Assembly (NCBI GenBank): GCA_012520655.1
Contig: JAAYNW010000010.1
Location: forward strand, 45,433-109,432
Length of the DNA: 64,000 bases
Direction of reading: 5' to 3'
From: Clostridiales bacterium
GTDB taxonomy: Bacteria > Bacillota > Clostridia > Lachnospirales > Lachnospiraceae
In this document: in pieces, positions 26,093 to 35,254 of the stretch
Layout of the letters: every line of letters begins with the position of its first letter
Position numbering within the stretch: the first letter of the stretch is position 1
Translations under genes and position numbers: made by a program
The notes under the pieces: model-generated
Told to the model about the DNA's origin: nothing
The model's input: the letters and a program-made list of their open reading frames with translations, nothing else
The model's database searches: none

Positions 26093-27214
26093 ATGCATTA
26101 TGATTATTTGGTAGTAGGTGCCGGATTGTTTGGCGCGGTTTTTGCCTGTGAGATGAAAAAAGTCGGAAAAACCTGTTTGGTCATCGACAAAAGAGCGCAT
26201 ATTGCAGGTAATATATATACGGAAAAGATATTGGGAATTAATGTTCATAAATACGGAGCTCATATTTTCCATACATCTGATAAAAAGATATGGAACTATG
26301 TTAATCGATATGCGGAATTTAATCGTTTTGTAAATTCACCGGTTGCGGTGTATAAAGACGAATTATACAATCTTCCTTTCAACATGAATACATTTAATAA
26401 AATGTGGGGTGTAAGAACCCCTGCGGAGGCCAAAGAAAAGATTGCGTCTCAGATTGCCGGTTTGCATATTACACAGCCTTCGAATTTGGAAGAGCAGGCG
26501 TTATCGTTGGTGGGACAAGATGTATATGAAAAGCTGATTAAAGGGTACACCGAAAAGCAATGGGGAAAAGACTGCAAGGACCTGCCGGCATTTATCATTA
26601 AAAGACTTCCTCTTAGATTTACATTTGATAATAATTACTTTAACGACTTATATCAGGGGATTCCGGTTGGCGGTTATACGGCGATTGTAGAAAAGCTGCT
26701 ACAAGGCATAGATGTTCGTACCAATACGGAATACAAGGAATTCATAAAGGAAAATGAAGTATCGAGAGCTTTTTCTTTTGGTAAGGTTTTGTATACGGGA
26801 ATGATTGACGAATATTTCGATTATAAATTAGGTACGTTGGAATATCGTTCCTTGCGATTTGTACAGGAAATGATGCCGGAGTGCGATAATTACCAGGGAA
26901 ATGCGGTGGTTAATTATACCGAGCGAGAGGTTCCGTATACGAGGATTATAGAACATAAACACTTTGAGTTCGGTACGCAGACAGGAACCGTGATTACCAG
27001 AGAATATCCTGCGCAGTGGAAGCCACAGGACGAACCGTATTATCCGGTAAATGATGAGCGGAATGACAAGTTGTTCAAGCAATACGAGGATTTGGCCGGG
27101 CAGGAGAAAAATATATTGTTTGGAGGACGACTGGGACAATATAAGTATTACGATATGGATAAGGTAATCGCTCAGGCACTGGTTATGGCACAGGAAGAGA
27201 CAGGAAGAATCTGA
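26093..27214 (+). CDS. glf: UDP-galactopyranose mutase
   Basis: This 373-residue flavoenzyme begins with the dinucleotide fold YLVVGAGLFGAVFACEMKK. It carries KRAHIAGNIYTE, HKYGAHIFHTSDKKIW, the GYTEKQWGKDCKDLP loop and the LGQYKYYDMDKVIAQAL C-terminal signature. It converts UDP-galactopyranose to UDP-galactofuranose. Length and motifs are normal for the family. Its location next to the Pel-like operon suggests that a galactofuranose residue occurs in one of the locally made glycans. Confidence 0.95.
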   Translation: MHYDYLVVGAGLFGAVFACEMKKVGKTCLVIDKRAHIAGNIYTEKILGINVHKYGAHIFHTSDKKIWNYVNRYAEFNRFVNSPVAVYKDELYNLPFNMNTFNKMWGVRTPAEAKEKIASQIAGLHITQPSNLEEQALSLVGQDVYEKLIKGYTEKQWGKDCKDLPAFIIKRLPLRFTFDNNYFNDLYQGIPVGGYTAIVEKLLQGIDVRTNTEYKEFIKENEVSRAFSFGKVLYTGMIDEYFDYKLGTLEYRSLRFVQEMMPECDNYQGNAVVNYTEREVPYTRIIEHKHFEFGTQTGTVITREYPAQWKPQDEPYYPVNDERNDKLFKQYEDLAGQEKNILFGGRLGQYKYYDMDKVIAQALVMAQEETGRI

Positions 27215-27257
27215 TTCGTATAATTCATTTTAGAAAAATAAATATAGTCTTTCAAAG

Positions 27258-27302
27258 AAGGATAATTATTGGAATTTAATTCCCGGTAATTATCCTTTTT
27301 TA
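27258..27302 (+). terminator. Terminator after glf, overlapping the end of the convergent lacI-type gene
   Basis: AAGGATAATTA at 27258-27268 pairs perfectly with 27287-27297 and is followed by a T-run. The stop codon of the opposing regulator (27290-27292) lies inside the right arm, so one stem separates the convergent genes. Confidence 0.8.
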
Positions 27303-28318
27303 TGCACTGATTGTGTGGACTGTCCCTGTATTATGATGGGAAGTGTCGTATAGCTTTGCACAAGCAGAGAAGGATTTTTCAGCTTTCTCAGTATGATAGC
27401 TCCGGCCTGTATGCCCATATCGTATACGTTAATATCTATTACCGTAGGCTTAGGAAATATGATGTTGGAATAAGGATAAGTATCGAAAAGAAGCAGCGCA
27501 ATTTCATCGGGGATTTTTATCGACAGCTTTTCGATGGCTTTTATAACACCTAGTGCAATCGTATTATTTTCGCAGACTATCGCCCGGGGAGGCCGGCTGG
27601 AGACCAGCATGGAATAAGCGGCTTCATAGCTCTCAGCTATGGAAGAATCCGTATAGCCTATATGGGAATCGGGTATATGATATCCATAATCATACATTCC
27701 GCCTATAAAGCCCTTTTGACGCTGCATGGATATATAGTCGGTTTTCTTTCCGCCGATAAATGCGACATCGCTGTAGCCGCAGGAAATCATGTGTTTTGCC
27801 GCGAATTGTCCGGCAAGACCGTGATTGGTGTCGATCCAGCAAAGGCTGCTTTCAAAACCGGGATGACCGATGATGATATGTGGGTAATTCTGTTCCGTAA
27901 TCAGTTTGGAAAGCTCTTTGGTCACGGCAGAACCGTGAATAATCAGGGCATCTGCATATTTTCCGGCTATTACATTGTGTACGCTTTCGCCGGGGAAAGC
28001 CTCGTCAGAGGTATCTACCAGCGTTAAGGCATAGTTATGCCTGGTCAGTTCTTTATGAACGCCGCACATAATATCGAACATATGAGGATTACGATAGGCT
28101 TCATCCTTGCCGAGAGAAGTAAGATATACAATATTCTTTGTGGATTTCCTTGCAAAACTGACAGCCCGCGCATTGGGGGTATAATTTAATTTCACGATGG
28201 CGGCATTGACGCGGGCGGTTGTTTCCGGCGAAATGGTAGTCCAATGGTTTAGTACTTTGGAGACGGTGGAAGTAGAGACTCCGGCCTCTTTTGCTACATC
28301 ATTGATAGTGACAGGCAT
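27290..28318 (-). CDS. LacI-family transcriptional regulator of the maltodextrin operon
   Basis: The 342-residue repressor has the LacI DNA-binding head (TINDVAKEAGVSTSTVSKVLN) with the hinge helix after NYTPNARAVS. A periplasmic-binding-like effector domain runs to residue 335. It is divergent from a carbohydrate ABC transporter operon, the usual arrangement for MalR/MsmR-type regulators. The GGAAAATTTTCC palindrome at 28482-28493, near the opposite promoter, is a plausible target. The ATG has AGGAGC about 10 nt upstream. Confidence 0.9.
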   Translation of the reverse strand: MPVTINDVAKEAGVSTSTVSKVLNHWTTISPETTARVNAAIVKLNYTPNARAVSFARKSTKNIVYLTSLGKDEAYRNPHMFDIMCGVHKELTRHNYALTLVDTSDEAFPGESVHNVIAGKYADALIIHGSAVTKELSKLITEQNYPHIIIGHPGFESSLCWIDTNHGLAGQFAAKHMISCGYSDVAFIGGKKTDYISMQRQKGFIGGMYDYGYHIPDSHIGYTDSSIAESYEAAYSMLVSSRPPRAIVCENNTIALGVIKAIEKLSIKIPDEIALLLFDTYPYSNIIFPKPTVIDINVYDMGIQAGAIILRKLKNPSLLVQSYTTLPIIIQGQSTQSVHKKG

Positions 28319-28359
28319 ATGGAAGATGCTCCTTAAAAATAATTTACAAATTTATTGAT

Positions 28360-28388
28360 ATAGTATAGCGTTTTCCTAACAAAGTCAA
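28360..28388 (-). promoter_or_regulatory. Promoter of the lacI-type gene
   Basis: On the minus strand TTGACT (28388-28383) and TACTAT (28365-28360) are 17 nt apart, with the start codon about 42 nt beyond the -10 element. Confidence 0.55.
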
Positions 28389-28443
28389 ACAAAATAGAAA
28401 AAAACTATTGTGGATAAAAAGATAAAATGGTAGAAATAACTTA

Positions 28444-28515
28444 AACAATTGTTGAAATACATAGTTAATGATATTTGTTCAGGAAAATTTTCCAAGGAAT
28501 TACAATGCTTATAAT
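28444..28515 (+). promoter_or_regulatory. Operator-promoter region of the maltodextrin operon
   Basis: TATAAT at 28510-28515 is the -10 element; its -35 is weak (TTTTCC, 16 nt away) and overlaps the perfect palindrome GGAAAATTTTCC at 28482-28493. A second palindrome, AACAATTGTT, is at 28444-28453. Two dyads 38 bp apart could allow repression by the divergent LacI-type protein, by a CcpA-like global regulator, or both. Confidence 0.5.
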
Positions 28516-28536
28516 GTATAAGAAGGGAGCAGAGAA

Positions 28537-29838
28537 ATGAAAAAGAAAATAAGTTTAATAATGTGCGGTCTGCTTGTTGTGGGCACGCTGTTCGGCTGTG
28601 GAAATGCAGCACAGACAGGCGGCACTGAAGTGAATAATGAATCGGCGCAAACGGACGGAGAGGGTACGGAGGAAGTAGAGGAGACGAAACAGGATGCCTC
28701 AACAGAACAGACAGAGATTAAAATATGGCATGACGGCGACGAAGCAATCATGAAGACGATTGCCGACAGGGTGAATGCCTCATTGGCAGAGAAGAAGATT
28801 ACGGTTAGCTTCGAGAAGAAAACCGGACTTACGGATCAGCTGCAGTTATATGGAAATGATGCGGCCAATGGCCCTGATATGTATTTATATGCCCATGATT
28901 CCTTGGGAACCTTTGTGGAAATGGGAATCCTTGCACCTATCGATGATATGGCAGATGCAGGCGTTATGGGAGATTTACTTCCTATGACGGTAGAGGCAGG
29001 ATCATATAACGGCGAGCAGTATTTGGTGCCTGTTTATTTTGAAACCCTGCTGTTTTTATACAATAAGGAGTTGTGGAACGGTGATCTACCGACTTCTACA
29101 GAGGATTTATACGAATATATGAAAGCCAATACTGACACGGCAGCAGGAACTTATGCGGTTGTCAACCAGCATTCTACCGCATACAACGTAGCTCCGTTTA
29201 TCAACGGGTTCGGAGGATATATTATCGATAAAGACGGGAATCCGGGATTAAATAATCAGGAGACAAAGGACGCTGTCGAGTATAATAAGAAATTTGCCGC
29301 TTTGCAGGCAGACGGAGATTATAATACGGTAACGACGCTGTTCAATGAAAAGAAAGCGGCAGCGATTATCGGAGGCCCTTGGCTTATCTCGGGAATCAAG
29401 GACGCAGGGATAGATTTGGGTATTAAATCACTTTCTGATTTCGTTCTTCCTAACGGAAAAGCTTTGGCTCCTTATTCGGGAGTACAGGGAGTGGGAGTGA
29501 TGAAACATGCGGCGGAGAATAAGAAAGAAGCGGTAACAGAGGTCTTGAAGGCAATAGCGGCACCGGAGGTAGGAATTGATCTTGCCAATAATTCAAACTG
29601 TGCACCTGCAAATGTAAAGTCATATGAGGATGCCGGCGTAGCAGGCAACGAGATGATCATGGCAATGAAAGAGACCGCCGATACCGCACAGCCTATGCCT
29701 AATATTCCGCAGATGAGTGTAATGTGGGCACCGGCAGAGGGACTGCTTGCGGCTGTGAATAAATCCGGTGAGGACATAAATACGGTAGCCGAAGAATTTG
29801 AGAAGCAGGCGGAAACGGCGATTGCAGATATGCAGTAA
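28537..29838 (+). CDS. Maltose/maltodextrin-type ABC transporter substrate-binding lipoprotein
   Basis: The 433-residue protein has a lipoprotein signal ending in LFGC, so it is predicted to be anchored by Cys23. A low-complexity acidic linker follows, then an MBP-like fold beginning IKIWHDGDEAIMKTI. Segments such as FINGFGGYIIDKDGNPGLNN and AAIIGGPWLISGI are typical of extracellular family 1 binding proteins for oligosaccharides. It binds the sugar outside the cell and hands it to the two permeases encoded next. A GH13 enzyme in the same operon indicates alpha-glucans or cyclodextrins as substrate. Confidence 0.88.
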   Translation: MKKKISLIMCGLLVVGTLFGCGNAAQTGGTEVNNESAQTDGEGTEEVEETKQDASTEQTEIKIWHDGDEAIMKTIADRVNASLAEKKITVSFEKKTGLTDQLQLYGNDAANGPDMYLYAHDSLGTFVEMGILAPIDDMADAGVMGDLLPMTVEAGSYNGEQYLVPVYFETLLFLYNKELWNGDLPTSTEDLYEYMKANTDTAAGTYAVVNQHSTAYNVAPFINGFGGYIIDKDGNPGLNNQETKDAVEYNKKFAALQADGDYNTVTTLFNEKKAAAIIGGPWLISGIKDAGIDLGIKSLSDFVLPNGKALAPYSGVQGVGVMKHAAENKKEAVTEVLKAIAAPEVGIDLANNSNCAPANVKSYEDAGVAGNEMIMAMKETADTAQPMPNIPQMSVMWAPAEGLLAAVNKSGEDINTVAEEFEKQAETAIADMQ

Positions 29839-29873
29839 CAAAACATACAGAAAAAGAAAACAGGGGCGAAGAC

Positions 29874-30761
29874 ATGAGAAGAAGTAATAAAAGGCTGCCT
29901 TGGGCTTACAGTTTACCGGCACTTATATTGGTGGGAATAGTTATCGTTTTTCCTATTATTTATACAGGATATCTTTCACTGACCAATATGAACCTGTATC
30001 ATTGGTTTGATTTTGAAATAATAGGTTTTTCTAATTATGAAAGAGCTTTGCTGAAGCTGGATTCCGGATTTTTATCCGCCTTGTTTACGACAATAATATG
30101 GACTGCGGTAAATATGGCGCTTCAAGTGGTGCTTGCATATTTTATTGCAATGGCGCTCAATGTGGACGGACTGAGGCTGAACCGCCTGTATAAAACTCTT
30201 CTCATGTTTCCTTGGGCAATGCCGGCATATGTTTCTATCCTTTTATGGAGAGTCGGGATGTATAATACGGAGTTTGGATTACTGAATAAAGTTCTGACAG
30301 CACTGGGAATGGAAAAGGTTAATTTTTTAGCGGAAAATACGCCGGCATTCATATCGTGTCTCGTTCTGAATCTGTGGATGGCGCTTCCCTTTATGATTAT
30401 GATGATCGATGGGGCACTGCAAAGTATAGACAAGAGCTATTATGAAAGCGCGCAGCTGGACGGTGCGGGGTTCCTGGCGAGAAATATTTATATTACTATT
30501 CCTGCGCTTAGAGGTATTATTGCTCCGGCAGTTATAATGACTACATTTACGACCTTTAAGCAGTTCGACATTATTTACCTTTTGACGATGCAAAAAGGAG
30601 CATTATCGGGAGCCACCCTCCAAACAATAATTACCTATGCTCATCAAAATGCGTTTGTATCGAATAACTACGGTTTGTCTTCCGCGGTTTCTATAATCAT
30701 ATTTGTACTGATTGTAGTATTTTCACTTGGAACGAACAGAGGACTGAGGGAGGAAAGCTAA
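29874..30761 (+). CDS. ABC transporter permease, MalF type
   Basis: The 295-residue permease has six hydrophobic segments and the EAA loop (YYESAQLDGAGFLARNIYIT) that contacts the ATPase. It lies 35 nt after the binding protein and just before its partner permease. It lacks the long second periplasmic loop of enterobacterial MalF, as is normal in Gram-positive bacteria. Confidence 0.88.
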   Translation: MRRSNKRLPWAYSLPALILVGIVIVFPIIYTGYLSLTNMNLYHWFDFEIIGFSNYERALLKLDSGFLSALFTTIIWTAVNMALQVVLAYFIAMALNVDGLRLNRLYKTLLMFPWAMPAYVSILLWRVGMYNTEFGLLNKVLTALGMEKVNFLAENTPAFISCLVLNLWMALPFMIMMIDGALQSIDKSYYESAQLDGAGFLARNIYITIPALRGIIAPAVIMTTFTTFKQFDIIYLLTMQKGALSGATLQTIITYAHQNAFVSNNYGLSSAVSIIIFVLIVVFSLGTNRGLREES

Positions 30762-30767
30762 GAGAGT

Positions 30768-31628
30768 ATGGTTATAAAGATGAAAAGCAGTAAAAAAATA
30801 AAAACAAAGCTAAAGCTGACAGCGCTGAATATATTTTTGATTTCCTTAAGCTTTATCGGACTGGTGCCTATCTTGTATGCGCTCTCCTTATCCTTAAGCG
30901 GCAGCGTCGGTGCATTATCCGCCGATTTAACCTTTTTACCGGAGAAAGTGACTTTAGAAAATTACAGAAGAATTATTACGGAAGAGCCTTTTTTTACATG
31001 GCTGTCTAATTCGGTGATTTTAAGCGTAGCTACTATGACGGTGGCCATCGGATTTGCAGTAGTTGCTTCCTATGCCTTTTCCAGGTTTCGGTTCAAAGGA
31101 AGGACGGGTGTCCTTAAGCTTTTGCTTGTGCTGAACGCTTTTCCGCAGATACTGTCTATGTTTGCTATCTTCCGTTTGTTTAAAACGGTGGGAATGCTGG
31201 ATTCGAAGGCAGGACTTGTTATAGTTTATGCAGGAAGCATGTGTATATTCAGCATATGGAACATGAAAGGATATTTCGACACCATTCCGGTGGAGATAGA
31301 AGAGGCATCCAGAATTGACGGAGCAGGTGATTTCCAGTTGTTGTGGAAAATCGTAATACCTCTTGCCATGCCTGCGGTTATTGTGACTGCGGTTATGGTG
31401 CTTATATTTGTATGGAATGAATATTTATTTGCAACTACTTTTATGCTGAATGAAAAGAGCTATACGTTGGCCGGAGGTTTGTATCAATTGCAGTCGAATG
31501 ACTACGGCAGGAGTTGGCCTCTGTTTTCGGCAGCCTCCATTATGGTATCGGTACCGATTCTGATCATTTTTTTCTGTATTCAGAAATATATGGTATCGGG
31601 ACTTACGGCAGGTGGAGTAAAGGGATGA
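30768..31628 (+). CDS. ABC transporter permease, MalG type
   Basis: The 286-residue permease has six hydrophobic segments, an EAA loop (EIEEASRIDGAGDFQLLWK) and the usual C-terminal end (MVSGLTAGGVKG) of MalG-like proteins. It starts 6 nt after MalF. A second ATG at 30780 is possible. No ATPase gene is present in the operon, so a shared MsmX-like ATPase encoded elsewhere must energise transport; this is common for these systems. Confidence 0.88.
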   Translation: MVIKMKSSKKIKTKLKLTALNIFLISLSFIGLVPILYALSLSLSGSVGALSADLTFLPEKVTLENYRRIITEEPFFTWLSNSVILSVATMTVAIGFAVVASYAFSRFRFKGRTGVLKLLLVLNAFPQILSMFAIFRLFKTVGMLDSKAGLVIVYAGSMCIFSIWNMKGYFDTIPVEIEEASRIDGAGDFQLLWKIVIPLAMPAVIVTAVMVLIFVWNEYLFATTFMLNEKSYTLAGGLYQLQSNDYGRSWPLFSAASIMVSVPILIIFFCIQKYMVSGLTAGGVKG

Positions 31629-31643
31629 TAGGAGAGAAAAAGA

Positions 31644-33299
31644 ATGAACAAAAGTGCGGTTTTACATATACCGCTTTCGCAGTATGCATTTGCTTCCGGG
31701 GAATCGCAGCTGACGGTTAGAATACGTACAGGAAAGCAGGATCTTACAAAATGTACGCTCTACTACGCTGACCGGGTATGCAGAAGTGTACCGATAGAAT
31801 TTCAAAGCATATTAATGACGGCGGTATATTCGGATGAGCTGTTTGATTATTATGAGAGCGTAATTGATAGTCCATACAGCAGAATATGTTACTTCTTTAA
31901 ACTTGAGAAGGGTGAGGAATGGAGCTACTATTACGCTGATGAATTCAAAAGAGAAATGGCGGATATATGTATAGATGGATTTAAAATGGATGGAAGAAGC
32001 GAATATTACCAGTATCCGTTTCTTCTGAAGTCGGAAATATATAAGGAGCCGGAATGGTTTAGAAATGCGGTGGTATATAATATTTTTCCCGATAGCTTTG
32101 CAACGGGAAAAGGCTATATTGAAATGGCAGGAAAGAATATAGAGGCACCCGACAAAAAGAAATGCAGATCCAAGCTGGGAGGAACGCTCAGCGGGATAAT
32201 GGAGAACTTGGATTATATTAAAGGCTTAGGATTTGACTGCATATATTTAAACCCGATTTTTACAGCAGGAGAAAGCCACAAATATGATATCAGAAACTAT
32301 TACCGGATCGACCCATGCCTTGGAACCAATGAGGAGTTTAGAGAACTGGTCGAAAAGATACATGAAAATAATATGTATATCGTCATTGACGGGGTATTTA
32401 ATCATTGCAGCTGGGATTTTTTTGCATTTGAAGATGTGGTGGAAAAAGGGAAGGCTTCACGCTATTGGGATTGGTTTTACTCTCTGGAAGAACCGGTTAT
32501 CCGTCCGAAGGATGAAATAACGGTGCCTAATTACACCTGCTTTGCGTATGAAAGAAAAATGCCAAAGCTAAATACTGCCAATCCGGAGGTTCGGGAGTAT
32601 TTCTGCGATGTATGCGGTTACTGGATGGAGGAATACCAAATAGACGGCTGGCGACTGGATGTGGCCAATGAAATCGATAAAACTTTCTGGCGTATGTTCC
32701 GTCAGAAAGTAAAAGGAATAAATAAGAATGCGGTTTTAATCGGAGAGGTATGGGAGAATTCCGAGGTTTGGCTGCGGGGGGATATGTTTGATTCCACGAT
32801 GAATTACGACTTCAGAAGACATTGCAGAGACTTTTTTGCCCTGAAAAAAATGGATTGCAATATGTTTAAGAATCGTATAACATCCATGTACCTTCGCTAT
32901 TCGAAGGAAATAAGCGAGGGGCAGCTCAATATCCTCGATAGTCACGATGTCCCTCGTTTTATGTCTTTATGCGGAGGGAACATTCGGCTGTGGAAAATGG
33001 CGGTATGCTTTTTGATGCTGATGCCCGGAGTGCCGTGCCTTTTTTACGGAGATGAAAAGGGTATAAAGGGTTTTGAAGAAGATAAGTATAGGCAAGCTAT
33101 GCCTTGGGGCAATTGGCCGGAAGATAACAGCCTCGAAAAAATAGTCGGAGAACTGACAGAATTCCGTAGAAAGTATATAAAGCCGGATGACGGATTTAAA
33201 ATATATGTGGACGGAGATAAGCTGATATTGAACAGGGGGGAGAGAGTAAAGGCTGTTTTTGATATGAAGGAAGAGAGATGCGAGTGGAAATGGCGATAG
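31644..33299 (+). CDS. GH13 alpha-amylase family enzyme, neopullulanase/cyclomaltodextrinase type
   Basis: The 551-residue protein starts with a beta-sandwich domain (about residues 1-125), as in GH13_20 enzymes, and has no signal peptide, so it acts in the cytoplasm. The catalytic barrel has VIDGVFNHC (region I), DGWRLDVANE with the nucleophile Asp (region II), IGEVW with the acid/base Glu (region III) and LDSHD (region IV). It would hydrolyse imported maltodextrins or cyclodextrins. It follows the permease after 15 nt. The C-terminal domain is short but present. Confidence 0.9.
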   Translation: MNKSAVLHIPLSQYAFASGESQLTVRIRTGKQDLTKCTLYYADRVCRSVPIEFQSILMTAVYSDELFDYYESVIDSPYSRICYFFKLEKGEEWSYYYADEFKREMADICIDGFKMDGRSEYYQYPFLLKSEIYKEPEWFRNAVVYNIFPDSFATGKGYIEMAGKNIEAPDKKKCRSKLGGTLSGIMENLDYIKGLGFDCIYLNPIFTAGESHKYDIRNYYRIDPCLGTNEEFRELVEKIHENNMYIVIDGVFNHCSWDFFAFEDVVEKGKASRYWDWFYSLEEPVIRPKDEITVPNYTCFAYERKMPKLNTANPEVREYFCDVCGYWMEEYQIDGWRLDVANEIDKTFWRMFRQKVKGINKNAVLIGEVWENSEVWLRGDMFDSTMNYDFRRHCRDFFALKKMDCNMFKNRITSMYLRYSKEISEGQLNILDSHDVPRFMSLCGGNIRLWKMAVCFLMLMPGVPCLFYGDEKGIKGFEEDKYRQAMPWGNWPEDNSLEKIVGELTEFRRKYIKPDDGFKIYVDGDKLILNRGERVKAVFDMKEERCEWKWR

Positions 33300-33369
33300 C
33301 CTGCACTCGCTCTTTCTACGCAATAGGCGCTTTCTTCTTCGGGCATCTTGAAGTATAAATAAAAAGTTC

Positions 33370-33397
33370 TTGAAAAATTGAAAAACAGTGTTATAAT
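33370..33397 (+). promoter_or_regulatory. Promoter of the carboxyltransferase gene
   Basis: TTGAAA at 33370-33375, 16 nt, TATAAT at 33392-33397, with TG one base before the -10 (extended -10). The untranslated leader is about 73 nt long. Confidence 0.65.
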
Positions 33398-33476
33398 ATT
33401 CCTAAATACTTTGAATTTCAAAATATTATAGTATCAAACAAAACGCAGGATTCAATAAAAAAAGGAGTATTTATTA

Positions 33477-35111
33477 ATGAGCAACAGAACTTGGGACGAA
33501 GCGATAAGGGATTTGGAGGCGCGTCGCGAGAAGGCGGCGTTAGGCGGCGGGACAGCCAAGATTGATAAGCAGCATCAAAGCGGTAAGCTTACGGCAAGAG
33601 AAAGAATAGAAATACTTTTGGATAAAGATACTTTTGTAGAGGTGGATGGTTTTGTAGAATCCAGAATTGATGATTTTGATTTGGACAAAAGGCGAGTTCC
33701 GGGAGACGGTGTGGTGACCGGTTACGGAGAAATCGGAGGAAGGCTCGTGTTTGTGGCCAGCGAAGATTTTACGGTAATCGGAGGAACCTTAGGAGAATAC
33801 CATTCATTTAAAATCTGCCGTATTCAAGATATGGCGATGGAGATGAAAGCGCCTCTCATTTGCATCAATGACAGCGGTGGGGCGAGAATCGAAGAAGGAA
33901 TCTCTTCTCTTAGCGGATACAGCGGTATATTTCTGCGTCATACCAAGGCTTCCGGAGTGATTCCACAGATTTCTGTTATTTTGGGACCTTGTTCCGGCGG
34001 CGCATGCTATGCACCTGCAATCTGCGATTTTATTTTTATGGTAAGCGATATTTCCAAGATGTTTATTACGGGTCCCAATGTGGTAAAAACGGTTATCAAT
34101 GAAGAAGTATCCGTAGATGAATTGGGGGGAGCACAAGTACATGCCAAAAAGAGCGGAGTCGCTCATTTCGTTTATCAATCGGAAGGTGATTGTCTCATGG
34201 GAGTGAGAAAGCTTCTTTTTTACTTGCCGTCGAACAATAAAGAGAAAGCTCCTGTAGTGAAGAACATAAAAGAAAGACCATCCGTTTTATTCAGCGTAAA
34301 TAAAGTGCTGGAAAAGGTTGGAAGCCTCGGAAGAATATTATCGCAGGGAGAAAAAGATAGAGTGAGCCGTATCAGGGATATCGTGCCGGAGAACTCCAGA
34401 CGCGCTTACAACGTAAAAGATGTTCTTGAATGTATTGTCGACGAAGACAGCTTCTTTGAGGTACAGAGAGAATTTGCCACTAATGCTGTAATCGGTTGGG
34501 CGCGTATGGACGGTGAAGTCGTAGGCTTCGTGGCAAATCAGCCTAATATAATGGGCGGTTCTTTGGATTACCATGCCTCCGATAAGATTGCCCGCTTTAT
34601 CCGTTTCTGCGATTGCTTTAATATTCCGTTGGTAACTCTGGTAGATGTTCCGGCATTTCTTCCGGGAACGGAACAAGAGCATAACGGCATAATAAGGCAT
34701 GGAGCAAAGGTTTTGTACGCATATGCCGAGGCAACGGTACCTAAGATTTCCCTTATCATGCGAAAAGCCTATGGGGGAGCGTATATTGCCATGAATTCCA
34801 AGGAAATGGGAGCGGATATCGTATTCGCTTGGCCGATTGCGGAAATTGCGGTTATGGGCGGAGACGGTGCCGTAAATATTGCGTTTAAACGCAAAATTAA
34901 AGAGGCGGATGACACGCAGGCAATGCGAGAACAGTGTAAGAAGGAATACGAAGATCGGTTTTTAAATCCTTACGTGGCAGCAGCCAGGGGTTATGTGAAC
35001 GAAGTAATCAAACCGGAGGAAACGAGGGATAAGATTCTCAAGGCTTTAAAAGCACTGAAGAACAAATCGGTAGAAAGTCCTCATAAAAAGCATGGAAATA
35101 TTCCGTTATAA
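33477..35111 (+). CDS. Acyl-CoA carboxylase/decarboxylase carboxyltransferase subunit
   Basis: The 544-residue protein has both crotonase-like carboxyltransferase domains. The N-terminal half carries KLTARERIEILLD, ICINDSGGARIEEG and GPCSGGACYAPAICDF. The C-terminal half carries DVPAFLPGTEQEHNGIIRHG and MRKAYGGAYIAMNSKEMGAD. These match PccB and the alpha subunit of methylmalonyl-CoA decarboxylase (MmdA), which move a carboxyl group between biotin and an acyl-CoA. No biotin carrier, biotin carboxylase or membrane decarboxylase subunit lies nearby, and the gene has its own promoter and terminator. It must therefore work with partners encoded elsewhere. PccB and MmdA cannot be separated by eye. 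Confidence 0.88.
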   Translation: MSNRTWDEAIRDLEARREKAALGGGTAKIDKQHQSGKLTARERIEILLDKDTFVEVDGFVESRIDDFDLDKRRVPGDGVVTGYGEIGGRLVFVASEDFTVIGGTLGEYHSFKICRIQDMAMEMKAPLICINDSGGARIEEGISSLSGYSGIFLRHTKASGVIPQISVILGPCSGGACYAPAICDFIFMVSDISKMFITGPNVVKTVINEEVSVDELGGAQVHAKKSGVAHFVYQSEGDCLMGVRKLLFYLPSNNKEKAPVVKNIKERPSVLFSVNKVLEKVGSLGRILSQGEKDRVSRIRDIVPENSRRAYNVKDVLECIVDEDSFFEVQREFATNAVIGWARMDGEVVGFVANQPNIMGGSLDYHASDKIARFIRFCDCFNIPLVTLVDVPAFLPGTEQEHNGIIRHGAKVLYAYAEATVPKISLIMRKAYGGAYIAMNSKEMGADIVFAWPIAEIAVMGGDGAVNIAFKRKIKEADDTQAMREQCKKEYEDRFLNPYVAAARGYVNEVIKPEETRDKILKALKALKNKSVESPHKKHGNIPL

Positions 35112-35113
35112 AT

Positions 35114-35155
35114 TTATACAATATTATAATTTATAAAAATCATAATATTGTATAA
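35114..35155 (+). terminator. Terminator of the carboxyltransferase gene
   Basis: TTATACAATATTAT at 35114-35127 is perfectly complementary to 35142-35155, a 14-bp AT-only stem immediately after the stop codon. There is no clean T-run, so termination strength is uncertain. Confidence 0.5.
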
Positions 35156-35181
35156 AATAAATATCGGGTAAAATCAAAAAG

Positions 35182-35221
35182 TGCCGTTCGACAACTAATA
35201 TTTTTCGTTGCCGACGGCATT
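35182..35221 (-). terminator. Terminator of the FliD-like gene, possibly bidirectional
   Basis: TGCCGT...CAAC near 35183-35196 pairs, with one bulge and one mismatch, with GTTGCCGACGGCA at 35208-35220. On the minus strand TTTTT follows the stem, placing it about 35 nt after the stop codon of the FliD-like gene; a weaker T-run is present on the plus strand. Confidence 0.6.
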
Positions 35222-35254
35222 AATTTTTATTTATACCTGTACCTGGTTTAGGCT

